NCBI GenBank assembly: GCA_020746835.1
Contig: JAGPNK010000017.1
Coordinates: 124,001-188,000 of the forward strand
Length of the DNA stretch: 64,000 nt
DNA from: Stachybotrys elegans
Lineage: Eukaryota > Ascomycota > Sordariomycetes > Hypocreales > Stachybotryaceae
Direction: 5' to 3'
The notes under the pieces were generated by a model, which searched no databases, was not told the DNA's origin, and was given only the letters and a program-made list of their open reading frames with translations. Position numbers and translations under genes: made by a program. This document shows positions 47,043 to 57,780 of the stretch, in pieces (positions within the stretch are counted from its first letter, which is position 1; every line of letters begins with the position of its first letter).

Positions 47043-50000
47043 ATGGCGCCGACTACTCGCCTATCTTCCCTTGTTCTTATTCTTTTCCTCGTTTCGCAGC
47101 TCTTGGTACTTGCAGTACATGCTCAGGACTGTAGCAAAACAAAGCACTGCAGCATCGGATGCTGCAGCAAGCACGGCTTTTGCGGTACTACAAGCGACCA
47201 CTGTGGCCAAGGGTGTCTAAGTACTTGCGACTACAAGCCACCAGCGACAGAGTGCAGTGCTACGAAGCTGTGTGCTATTGGCTGTTGTAGCAAAGAAGGC
47301 TTCTGTGGTACCACCAACGCTCACTGTGGTCAAGGTTGTCTAAGCACTTGCAACTACAAGCCGCCAGCAACAGAATGCAGTGCTACAAAACTTTGTGCCA
47401 CTGGCTGCTGCAGCAAGGACGGTTTCTGCGGTACCAGTGATGCTCACTGCGGCAAGGGGTGCCAGAGCACCTGTGACTTCAAGCTTGGCTGCGATAAGAA
47501 CAACCCTTGCAAAGACGGCACCTGTTGTTCAAAGTTTGGCTTCTGTGGTTTTGGTCCGAAGTGTGAGTCTCCCAAAGCATCAGAGGACCAGGGTACTAAC
47601 ATTAAGCAGATTGTAGCAAGGAGAACTGCGTGGCCGGATGCGATGCGAAGACATTCTGTGATCCTGGAGGCTATGGCCCTTTATATTCTGAGCACTCAAA
47701 GTGCCCACTCAATGTCTGCTGCTCTAAATGGGGGTGAGTTATCTGGACAACAACCTTCAACATCGGCCTCGTATCTCAAGACTAACACCACACCAGTTAC
47801 TGTGGTTTGACGGAAGAATTCTGCGGCAAGAAAAAGGTCACTCGCCCCTCCTGCTCTGTCAAGACCTCGCCCATGAAAAGAGTGGTGGGGTACTATGAAG
47901 GTTGGGCAAACAGAAGAAGCTGTGATTCTTTCTCTCCGTCCAACATTCCTGACGGGGTCTACACACACATCAACTTCGCCTTTGCTAGCATTGACCCAAA
48001 TACTTTCAAGATCGTTCCAGCCGCCAAGCAGGACACGGAACTGTACCGCCAGCTAACGCGAAAGAAGCAAATCGATCGCAATCTAAAGGTCTTCATCGCC
48101 ATCGGTGGCTGTGCGTTTAATGACCCCGGCCCTACCGCCACGACCTTCTCTGATATTGCTCGTTCGCAGAGCAACCAACGAGTATTCATCTCGTCCCTAA
48201 TCTCCTTCATGAACACCTACAACTTCGATGGTGTTGATATAGATTGGGAGTATCCAGAAGCACCTGATCGTCAAGGTCGCGGGGAGGATTTCGTCAATCT
48301 CCCCAAGTTCTTGAACAACATCAAAAGTGCTTTGCGGCAGAATGGAGCCAGGAACGGGCTGAGCATTGCCATCCCGGCTTCTTACTGGTACTTGCAGCAT
48401 TTTGACATTGTCAAAATTGCCAAATACGTTGATTTCTTTAACGTAATGACTTATGATCTCCATGGTACGTTTTCTCTAACTTGTCCTTAGCCAGAACTGC
48501 ACTGACCCTTTTCTACGCATAGGATCTTGGGACACGCCGGAGTCTTGGTTGGGCAACCATCTTAACTCACATACGAATCTGACAGAGATCCGAGATTCTC
48601 TGGACTTGTTATGGCGCAACAACATAGACCCTGACCAGGTCAATCTTGGACTTGCGTTCTACTCACGCACATTTACTGCGTCCAACCCTCGCTGCATGTC
48701 TCCTGGCTGCCTGTTTGATTCCGGCGGCCCAAAGGGTTCGTGTACCAACGCTGTTGGCGTGCTTTCTAATGCAGAAATTTCGCGCAAGACGGGTTCAAAG
48801 CAATCTCGTACCGAACTCGACAAGAAAGCTGCCGTCAAAATCTTCGCACAGGGCCGCGACTGGATGACGTATGATGATGAAGAGACATGGAAAATCAAGC
48901 TCGACTTCGCCCGAAGCCAGTGTATTGGCGGTGCCATGGTCTGGGCCATCAGCCAGGACACACGAGACGGCAAGTTTTCTCGGCAGTTGCAGTCTGTTAC
49001 GGGCTACAAGTCGCAGTCTGTGGAAGAGATTACGGACAACTTTGCTATTCCTGGTGGTCTCTTTGTCACAAAAACCATCAATGTACGAAGCGTTGATGTT
49101 CCAAAGGCGCAGTGTCGTTGGAGCAACTGCGGCCAGGGTTGTCCGAGCGGATGGCACGGCGTGAAGCGACGAGACTACTACAAGAACAGGATGTCAGAGT
49201 TGATGTATGACGACAATGGGTGCGAGAAGAAAGAGCACAGAACTTTCTGCTGCCCGCCAGGTGAACAGCCATGGTGCCAGTGGCTATTCTTCAACAATGG
49301 AAAGTGTAATCCCGGCTGCCCGGATCCCAACCAGGTCGAGATTGCATCCACCAAGGCCGGCTGCAACAATGGCAAGGCCCAAGTGGCATGCTGCTCAGCC
49401 GATGCCCCTGCCATGGATGTTTACCGCCAGTGTCGGTGGTACGGCAAAGAACACAGTTGCACTCAGGGCCGGTCACTCCAACTCTGTGAGTGGAGCGACA
49501 AGTACACTTCACTTCTTGTTACGAGCAGGGATGGAAGCGGCGCTCAGGTTTGCCGTGCAGGCGATGGCAGCCGCTGGCCCAGACCCTATTGCTGCGACAA
49601 GTCGGATAGTAGAACACGCTGGACAAATTGCGAGTGGAACGATTATCAAGCCATGGGTCTGACGCCGTACGCCGGCGATGGGCAGTGCAACAGAAACTGT
49701 CCAGCGGGCAAGATCAAGGTTGCCTTGCAAGACATCGAGTCTTCGTGTAGAGGCAAGCGTGCCTTCTGCTGCGATGCAGAGGTATTATCCTCGGCGGAGA
49801 TTGAGCAGAGGAATCTCGCCGCTGCACTGAGAGCTTGGGTCAGAAGTCCTACCTGTCCCAATCCAAGCAAAATTCTTACTCGATCCATAACCTCGACCGA
49901 CGGAAACGAGAAACCCAGCAAAGTTGAGCGTGACTCCCCGCTACCAAGTCAGTCAATAGTGAGTTCTGCACTTGCAAAGATCATTGACCAACCTCCAAGT

Positions 50001-51561
50001 TCAAAGTTTCTTGACGACATACGTAAGGCATGGGACCTTGCTATTCTTCCCAGTTGGCCGAATCTTTCAGCCTCGGCTTTATCAAGCATGTGGTATCCTT
50101 TCAGGGACATCGACGGCGCAGGCATTCTAATTGCTGCTGCCGTTCTCTGCAACATGGACGCCTGGAACAAAAGGATTATGGCGAAACCCAGCATAGACTC
50201 AATTCGCTGCCCCCTGCCAGCAATCGCGGATATCGAGCCTAGCTTGCGGGTGAACCCCGACGACAGTCCATTAGATGACGAGAGCACCACAATCACCTCG
50301 CCTTGGGAAACCCTCAACGATCTCTTTGGAAAGATCCCCTGGCTAGGATCCTGGCTGGGAATTGGCCGAAGGGCAGGCGGAGCTCGAGGTTTCAAAGTCA
50401 AGTGCTCTGCGCGGGACACGTTTACGATTACCTCGGAGCCGTATCCCAATGGCGACCAAGGCGACGCTCTGGCAAAGCTTAATGGCGATGACGACCGATG
50501 GTATGTTAACAATAACGACGACAGCTGCTTTGGCTTTGGCATCGCCGACGATGGAGAAAAGGATAGTCATGAGTGGGCTTGTACGTGAAAGGGGACCTCA
50601 TCTTTGCGAGAATGTGGATGAAAGCTAACGCTGCGCAGCCGAGCATATCCTTGAGCTTCAGACCATCAAGAATTTCATCGAATACACAATAAACGGCGCG
50701 CTGGATGCACGGGTGGGTTCTAAATATGGCGTCAGCCTCAAAAGGGTCTTGAAGCGCGGCAAGCGAGCAAGCTGCAGCATGTGGAAAAATGAGTTCCGCA
50801 CCAGCTTCAAGGAATGGAAGGTTGCTAACAACGAAGTGACGCCGATGGAAAAAGTGTTTACGTTAATGGGGTCGACTCAGAATGCTGATGATATGGTCAA
50901 CTGCGAGAGATATCTGAACTCCATGAAAGCCAAAGTAAGTACCACATCCTGTCTAGGTGAGGGTTGAACAACGGACTCGGGCACCTGACCTTTTCCCTGT
51001 ATAGATTTGGGGTCTCAAAGATCCCGTTGGTAAACCGAACTGGGACAAGACTTGCAAGAAAACAAACAAGCAAAGCGGTGAAAAAGCCATCACGTCACTC
51101 CAGCTGGTGAGAACCATGATCTCTAGGTTCCGCGTGTGGCATACTAACAGCCGAAATAGACTTTCGGTGTCTGGCAATACCTTAACTCGGACAAGATTAA
51201 AGAAAGGCTCCTCAGCGTGCACGCACAAGTTGCTGATATCTTTGACGAATTCGATGACATGTACGCCTTAAAGACTGGAAAGCCAGTTCCGGACCGCCAG
51301 AGCCAATACTGGCGTGACTATATGTCCCAACACTTCGACAGGATGATGCAGCACAGCTCGGGCTGGGCGAAAGGGCGTCTCGAGCAACTACACAAAGATT
51401 GGACAGACCATCTCGTGACGTTGCTACAGCAGGCCATGTCAAATCCGCTACTGGCCGGCGAAATATTCATTGCATGGGACGTCATCACGGCTCTAAACAA
51501 CCTTCAGTTGAGCTTCCCAACCACCTTTCAATTTGATACCACTGTCTTTGATGACAACTAG
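47043..51561 (+). CDS. Group C (killer-toxin-like) GH18 chitinase with CBM18 modules
   Basis: Predicted secreted chitinase. Exons 47043-47562, 47610-47733, 47797-48464, 48523-50580, 50639-50934, 51005-51106, 51160-51561; 4170 nt, 1389 aa. The ATG at 47043 is chosen because it starts a clean signal peptide (residues 1-27, ending V-H-A-Q); an in-frame ATG at 46764 would bury it. Three near-identical CBM18 units (C-C-S-K-x-G-F-C-G-T, about 30-145) and two divergent ones (about 150-225) bind chitin. The GH18 domain (about 240-590) has K-V-F-I-A-I-G-G and the catalytic F-D-G-V-D-I-D-W-E-Y-P, where the last acidic residue before Y-P is the proton donor. Cys-rich repeats follow (C-R-W-S-N-C-G-Q-G-C-P, C-E-W-N-D-Y, to about 770), then a low-similarity C-terminal region of about 600 residues. 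This layout is that of subgroup C chitinases; LysM modules usual in some members are absent here but supplied by the neighbours. Confidence 0.92.
47127..47475 (+). repeat. Three ~114-bp tandem repeats encoding CBM18 units
   Basis: Three successive coding repeats, each with TGCAGTGCTAC or similar, a GGCTTCTGTGGTAC-type core and a CTACAAGCC(A/G)CC junction, encode the first three chitin-binding modules. The high similarity between units suggests recent or ongoing homogenisation. Confidence 0.7.
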
Positions 51562-52102
51562 AAGCAGAAAGCGAAAGGTCTTACTTAGACAATGGCATAA
51601 TATAATCTGCAGACCAAAGACGAGTGTCCTCATCATGCTTGAGTAAACGCCTCGAACGCCGGCGACTGAGTGCTGTTTGAACCAGAGTTAATATATTATG
51701 GTTGTTTCTCGAGAGTCATTGATCTATTAGAGCCGATACGCTATACGTGACCTGTATATTGATCGCTTAGTAGTGCGTCAGAAGATGAAATGAGGAAGGA
51801 CTAAATCTGCCACCAGTACGGAGTATCTGTAGGTTGATAAAAGGGAACAATTCTGACGCTAAAGGTCAGGTTATTTTACTGGCCCACTAGTCAGCCCATT
51901 TGAATGCACAGATCAGTCCCTATTTAAGTACTTAATATGGAAGCCACTGTCCAACAATTGTTGTTCCTCCTCATCTTCCTTTTCCCAAAGTTTCTCAACA
52001 ACCAACTCCAGAACAACCGCCAACTGGTTCTTAGCTATTCTTGCCCCCCTCCCCTCGCTCTCGCCGACGCAAGAGCCATTACACAACGATACAATTATTA
52101 TC
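51562..52102. other. Intergenic, no gene seen
   Basis: Contains the 3' region of the chitinase and the upstream region of the 52103 gene. No motif or coding frame is supported. Confidence 0.5.
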
Positions 52103-53475
52103 ATGGAGCCTAAAGATCCCGGAATCGTCCCGCCGTCGCAGCCCGCCAAGCGACAGAGGGAGAAAAGGGCAAGATCCCCGGGCGCTGCTGAACGGCGGCA
52201 CCAAAGGAATAGGGCTGAGTGTGCCCAACTTCGAAAGGAAGGAGTGGGTGATAGGGATCTCGTAAATGAAATTCTCTCACACCCTAACCCTCTCGAGATG
52301 GACCACGACGACCTCATGTTGTCACGCAGTGTTTTGTTTGACCATCCCTGCTATTATTATGATCACTACGAGATGGTTCGCCGGGTTACCAACGGCAGAT
52401 TCAGGAGCGACCAAGAATTGGTCCACGCAGCCGCTCAGCCCGGGGACAACTACAAGGAGATGCCAACTCTTCTGGATGCTTGGAAGTGGGTTGTGTGTGA
52501 TGTGCGCTCCGTCGACGAGAACACAGCCATGCAGGCACTTTACGAGAAACAGCTGGAAGAAGAGAGGCTCCAAACACCACAAGAGCGTGCCAGAGAGCTT
52601 ATTCGATCAGAGGGAATGAAGATGGCCCGCAGAAACGCTCGGTGGGTTATACCGGTACTCGAGAAGCTGTCACCCCAAGAGCTTGCTCAGATGGAGCAGG
52701 AGAAAGGTGGTTCAATGTTCGCAATCTGGACAGGTGGTGCAATGCTCGAGATCTGGAAACAGGTATCACCGCCATCACCGCCCTGGATCCAGCATATTGC
52801 TGATTCCCAGCAACCTTGGGGCTTTGTTTTTTACAAGTCGAGGCTGGTCCAGAAGCGCTACGGCCACAGGTGGGATGTTGTTTGGGACGATATCGCGCAA
52901 AACCAGCCCACGGGTTTTGGCGGTCGCTACAAATATTCCTTCCTGGGCTCTATTCATTGCAGAGGTTCTCTATCTACCTTGAAGAAGCTCTGGACAGAGG
53001 TATGGGCCCCTCCTGTATCCAGTGATGACCGCACCGGAGACGATGGTCTAAGAGAGTAAGTGACTGGACTGCCTATTCAGGATAACTTGATCTCATGCTT
53101 ATAAATTACAGCCATTTTGAAGATTACAAAGACTCAATCAAATCCCCCGGGATATTGCGCAACACATTCATTGTAATCGACGCTCAGCCTATTCCTCGGG
53201 ACCTTTGGCGCCAGGAAACTGGTTTCGATATGTTTTGGGTCTGGGCGTATGATCCCGAGTGGCGCTCTTTGAGCAAGGATACCATACTAAGGGATGATGA
53301 GTACCAAGGACGTGTCAAGGTATCATTTCACAGTCTGAACGCATGGTTCTATGCTGCCTGTTTGGAAGGCATCAGCATCCGGGACATGTGGCTCAAAGCG
53401 CAACAACACCCCGACAAGATATGGATCGGTTATTCAAAGTTTATGGAACCATGGGATCACGCGCCATATGTATAG
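52103..53475 (+). CDS. Uncharacterised two-exon protein
   Basis: Exons 52103-53055 and 53112-53475, with a 56-bp intron (GTAAGT...TTACAG), give 438 aa. The N-terminus is basic and low-complexity (K-R-Q-R-E-K-R-A-R-S then R-R-H-Q-R-N-R-A), resembling a nuclear or nucleic-acid-binding tail. The remainder is globular and Trp/Tyr-rich (D-H-P-C-Y-Y-Y-D-H-Y, W-K-W-V-V-C-D-V, W-V-W-A-Y-D-P-E-W-R). No signal peptide, membrane helix or known domain is seen. The frame is intact, in contrast to its pseudogene neighbours. It is followed 170 bp later by a partial dispersed repeat. Function unknown. Confidence 0.75.
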
Positions 53476-53642
53476 GAGTTGGAACAAGAATTCCTAACTC
53501 GAAGGGCATACCCGGACTAGCAGACTCGGCTGGATAGAAACCTGTAAAGGCCTGGATGAGTTCAGGTAATGGCGTGTTAGTAGGGCCAAAGTTTTTAATT
53601 ATTATCAGCTGTTAGAACTTAGATCATTCGCCGAGACTGGCA

Positions 53643-53745
53643 TGTGGGATTTCCCGAGCGTGCGCCCAGTGGGATACAGACCAGCGGCTTCGAGGAGGCC
53701 CCCTGTGACGATAAGACAATATCGAATCAAGAGATAGTACTTGGG
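53643..53745 (+). repeat. Dispersed repeat, copy C (partial)
   Basis: Starts TGTGGGATTTCCCG and contains GGCTTCGAGGAGGCCCCC, matching the first ~100 bp of copies A and B; the distal part is absent. A following frame to 53952 is not convincing as a gene. Confidence 0.65.
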
Positions 53746-54030
53746 AAATATCACCCATTGCACAATGAGTTTTCCTTACTCTTCCAGACAGAGCCTAAAG
53801 TACAAGATACGCAGTCCCGCCTGACAAGGCCCATCCAAGGCGGAGAAGCTGCAAGTCAGCCGAATGTACCATCCTGGATGACACACAGGATAATGAGACT
53901 TGAGATGAGGATCAACCGGGGGCAGTGTTTTCTAGAGAAATCTCATGTATGATGGCTGCATGGGGAGGCTACTGAGGAGCAAGGCTGGTTATAGGTAATG
54001 GCTCTGGCAGTAGGCAAGGCAGGGCTTGGA

Positions 54031-54208
54031 TCAAGTCTCTGTATGTTGGTGTATAAAGATTATAGGGACCACGATGGCAACGAGGACAACAAATACAACA
54101 AGGATAAGAAGAATAACTAGAACAATTATGGCGCTAGAGATAAGTACAGTGAAGTAATAAGAGCACGAGGTGGCAGAGCCGCGTCTCGGTGTAGATAGAC
54201 TGGCTACC
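54031..54208 (-). pseudogene. Orphan transmembrane segment downstream of the protease stop
   Basis: One base off the protease frame, the minus strand encodes S-L-S-T-P-R-R-G-S-A-T-S-C-S-Y-Y and then about 30 almost purely aliphatic residues (I-I-V-L-V-I-L-L-I-L-V-V-F-V-V-L-V-A-I), ending at TGA 54033-54031. It begins directly at the TAA (54211-54209) that ends the protease frame. It could be a former C-terminal membrane anchor of the protease lost by a one-base insertion (GCTTAAG), or part of an unrecognised exon. Confidence 0.4.
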
Positions 54209-56350
54209 TTAAGCGAGGCGAACGTCAGCAGCGCCGGTAAACTGCTGGATATCTTTGAAAATATCCTCTATAGGCGTTACGAATGTGAACGCGTCAGCTT
54301 TCCCGGCTGCTTGCCGTGGTCGGAGTTCCTTGAACACTTGACCAACAGCTACCCCGTTCTCGCCCCATACGATCGCACCGGAATCTCCTGGAATTGCGAA
54401 GGGCCGTAATGAGGAAGCCGATATGACCGCTTCTGCCAGCTCAAACTTCTATTCCCCTACGCACAGCCCCAAGTTTCTGGCTTCGGGCATGTGGGAATCC
54501 CCGGTGCTGCTCTCCAAGGTGATAGAGAACGGTGACTTTGAGATGGCTTGTGGTATGCCAAGATACGTTTTGAAGCTGTGGTAAACACCTTCCGTAGAGC
54601 CTGTCACGGCACCAGCCTTGAACACCGGGGCGCCGCTTTTCATTTTCTTGATAGAGGACTCCTCCCGGGGTTGCTGTAAAACAGCTTCCAATATGTCTTT
54701 CGGAACGTTGGAAGGGTGCTTGCAGCTGATCCTTTGGTAGAACAAGGAGAGCTCGCTCGGAATGCGGTTAATACCCTGCCGGGCCTTTGGGACCTCTACC
54801 AATGCCCAACCCATGCCAGAACCAGCCCAGATAGAACCTAAGCGATGCTTGTCATTGCCGAAGAACGCCTTATTCGCCTTAACGTTCGCTTCTATACACG
54901 CCCGCAGCTCTGCTACCTCGCCAGCAGATTCTTGGTCGTCTTCATCGGTAAAGAAGGCGCCGCTGTTGACCTGTTGCTCTAGTATTGACATTCCCCAGAT
55001 ATGCTCAAGACGTACGGGGTGCTCAGAGGCGGCACCAAACGAGGCAGCAGTCTCGCGCAGCATCCCTTTCTTATCTGCGAGGCGTAAAGGCGTATGGGAC
55101 TCGGGGGTTCTAAGCTGGGCCTTGCCCTCATCGCTATCGACGTTGCCGTCGTCATTGTAAGATTCCACGCTGGGGGGGGTCCCAGGCAGGACCAAAGGCG
55201 TCAGGACTGGCCGTTGTGGCTTGTCGTCGGATCTTGCTTTAGATCCCGGAATGGGCGGCGGCGCAACATGGTAATTGGTAAGAGCAAGCCTCTCCCAGGG
55301 CCCGTCGTCCGTAGGCTTTACTTCGACATAACAGCCCAGCGTGCCCATCTGGGGGTTCCATTTGTCGCCTTGTCCATCAACAAAACCGCTGTATCCAATG
55401 TCCGCACCCAGGTCGACCACTTTCCATGGCTCCTGCATACTTGTATTGTAGGCTATATCCTTGAGGCTCATGCTGGGGGGCTTCGGCTCAAAGACCAGCG
55501 GAACACATTGATTGTGTTCGATGCGAGCGGTGATTGGGGTTTGTAGAGTGGTCAGAAATTTGTTCAGCTCGTCGGTAAGGAAAGGAAAACGTTCCTCTGG
55601 ACAGGTATAATGGAGCGCGATGTAGACTGTGATTGGGTTTTCCAGGTGATCAGGAATAAGCCCAAGTCTGCAGAGCGTAACTGCTGCAATGTCGTCTGAT
55701 GAACTGAAGTCGCTGATGATCTGGATGACTCGTGTGGCAATCGTTGGCCACGCTGCCTCAAGGTCAGGCTGGTCAAGGACAGGACCCAAGTATTCTGATT
55801 CTGTAAGACGCTTCGACATCATCTCAACTTCCATGTCCATCTCGGGATACTTGGCGTCCACCATTCGCTTGAGATCCCCTACGGTCTGCTTCCAGATCTC
55901 ATCGCATCCCTCATACCACTCTGCCCAAATCCAGAGCGTGAGGCACTTGAACTCCTCACCGTTATGGCTGAAAGAGGATTCGACGACCGAGATGTACCAT
56001 AGATACTCGACGTCTTCCGACCATCCGCCACCAAAGACCGGTTGCCCAAATAACCACGAGCGTGCCGGCATAGGCTCCTTGATACCTCTTTTGGCCAGTA
56101 TCTCGGCGGCAGCTTCTTGGATTTCCTCAATCTTGGCGTTCCCGAAGCGTTCACTTGTCACACGCCCATCCCGTCGCAATGGCAGCGGTAGAAGCCCGGG
56201 TGCACCAGCCCGATATTTGGTGACGGAAATACCAAACGGACCTTTTGAGCTCTCATCAAAGCTATGCTCACGCATACGTTGCCGCCTCGGAGCTTGGGTG
56301 CGGCTAGTCTTGCTTTCAGGGAGCGACAGCAAACCGCTAAGGTTGTTCAT
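54209..56350 (-). pseudogene. Trypsin-like serine protease with an in-frame stop before its GDSG motif
   Basis: One uninterrupted-length frame of 714 codons from ATG 56350 (M-N-N-L-S-G-L-L) to TAA 54211-54209, broken only by TAG at 54451-54449. The start is supported by the paralogue at 13626; upstream in-frame ATGs exist up to 56491. A-L-T-N-Y-H-V (about residue 330) is the catalytic-His motif type seen in fungal trypsin-like proteins. After the stop the frame continues K-F-E-L-A-E-A-V-I-S-A-S then I-P-G-D-S-G-A-I-V, the nucleophile-Ser motif, and V-G-Q-V-F-K-E-L. The product as written therefore lacks its catalytic Ser. The stop fits CAG to TAG. No signal peptide is seen. If the stop is suppressed, edited or a sequencing error, a full protease of 713 residues would result. 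Confidence 0.75.
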
Positions 56351-56461
56351 CTTGTCGCTATGAGTTGGGCAGCTAAGCTGATCGCTGTGTTGGTATGGTC
56401 GAATTGGCAGTGTTGGATCAGTAATGTGGGCTAGCCCGTTATTGTGCCGTAATGGGGTAAT

Positions 56462-56525
56462 CAGTGACTTCGAGGAGGCCCTCTGTGACAATAGACGATA
56501 TTAAGTCGGCAGATGACAGTTGGGA
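56462..56525 (+). repeat. Dispersed repeat, copy D (partial)
   Basis: CAGTGACTTCGAGGAGGCCC followed by CTCTGTGACAATAGACGATATTA matches the middle of copies A-C. It lies inside the region upstream of the protease start, on the opposite strand. Confidence 0.6.
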
Positions 56526-57269
56526 AAAGGTTTGTAGGTCTGGTCGTGAGGGTGAAGGGTTCCCCAGCTACTTGTACACCACAGTTGGCCGGAACCTGCC
56601 GTGTCGATTCGCTGGTGTCAAGCCATAATGCCTGTGAGAAGACTGTTGCTGGTGACAGGGCTGCTGCAGCAGCAAGATGGCTTCCGGTGGCTCGATTAGC
56701 GCCGCCGCTGCCTTTGGGTTAGTCTTTGGCTTTAACTGTAGGGGGCTAAATGGCGTACAAGGTGGCTTCATGTGATCCAGTCACCATGGTCGAGAGAAAA
56801 CTTTATCGAGAGCCGCCGGTAAGCTTCTTGTCTGGTAATTTGTTGAGGCTTTGCTGCCTGTAACTTGGTGTTATATCCCAGTCACGGCGTTGGAGGAAGA
56901 ATGGATGAAGAGGAGAGAGAGAGAGTCGCAGAAGAATAGGTTCTCCCGCTTATGAAATATCTGTTCTGTAGGCATGCCAGCGGAGAAGTTTCGAGGAGCA
57001 GAAGGGTTGCTATCGATTGTGACGTTTGCTGGGCCTAAGGAGAATGTCCATTACGGGAAAATGCACCATTCACTCGGCTCCATCTGCAAACCTTGATAGC
57101 GGTCCGTTTGTGAAATGAAGTTTTGTTTCCACGCGGCTCAGCGTTCCGGTGCCTGATATCAGGGTTTCCATCACCATGTTTTGCTGGCCAAAAACACCGC
57201 CAGCGACTAGGCACTGCCCAGCGTCATTCTTTGTTACGAATTCCCACACACTCTTGGACAAACTCAATC
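56526..57269. other. Intergenic, no gene seen
   Basis: Normal composition; a GAGAGAGAGAG run lies at 56913-56924. No coding frame is supported. Confidence 0.5.
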
Positions 57270-57780
57270 ATGGCTAACACACCTGGCACGGCTGCAGCGC
57301 AATCAGTCTCGGCACAAGCAACACATGTCATTCAGACCGAGCAGGATCACCAGGTCGCACAAATCGCTCAGCCATTGCACACCCAAGGCGCCATGCTCCC
57401 AGCATCCTCCAGTCATTCCCATCATCAAGGCACGTGAGGGGAGAGAACAAGGGCAGGGCAAAGATGACAGGCCTGACCTTCAGCGCCGTCAAATTGCCTC
57501 GATTCACACCAGCTGGTGACGAATGATAGAGATCCGTTCAGGTCTGTCTACAAAAACCCCGTGCTGGCATTGAAGCTTCCGCCACTTCCAGGCCGATGGC
57601 CTGCCATGGACGCAATCAGCAGAAAAACGCGCAAGTACAAACATACCAAGGCAAGATCTTGCTGTTGACGGCCGCTCAGCACTCTCTGTTCCTACATCAG
57701 CCATTGCGCATGAGCACAGTCTGTCTGTCTGTCGACCAGAGGCTGCTGTCAGTTCCCACCCTAGATGACAGTTGGTAGCC
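57270..57780 (+). pseudogene. Truncated second copy of the 18.3 kb orphan family
   Basis: From ATG 57270 the frame contains S-V-S-A-Q-A-T-H-V-I-Q-T-E-Q-D-H-Q-V, matching S-A-S-A-Q-A-V-Q-L-I-Q-A-D-Q-D-H-R-V of the 18324 copy, then stops at 57437. Matching segments continue in other frames: I-A-S-I-H-T, and L-L-T-A-A-Q-H-S-L-F-L-H-Q-P-L-R ... V-C-L-S-V-D-Q-R-L near 57658-57750. Internal deletions have removed more than 200 bp relative to copy 1, and similarity ends about 57780. Confidence 0.75.
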
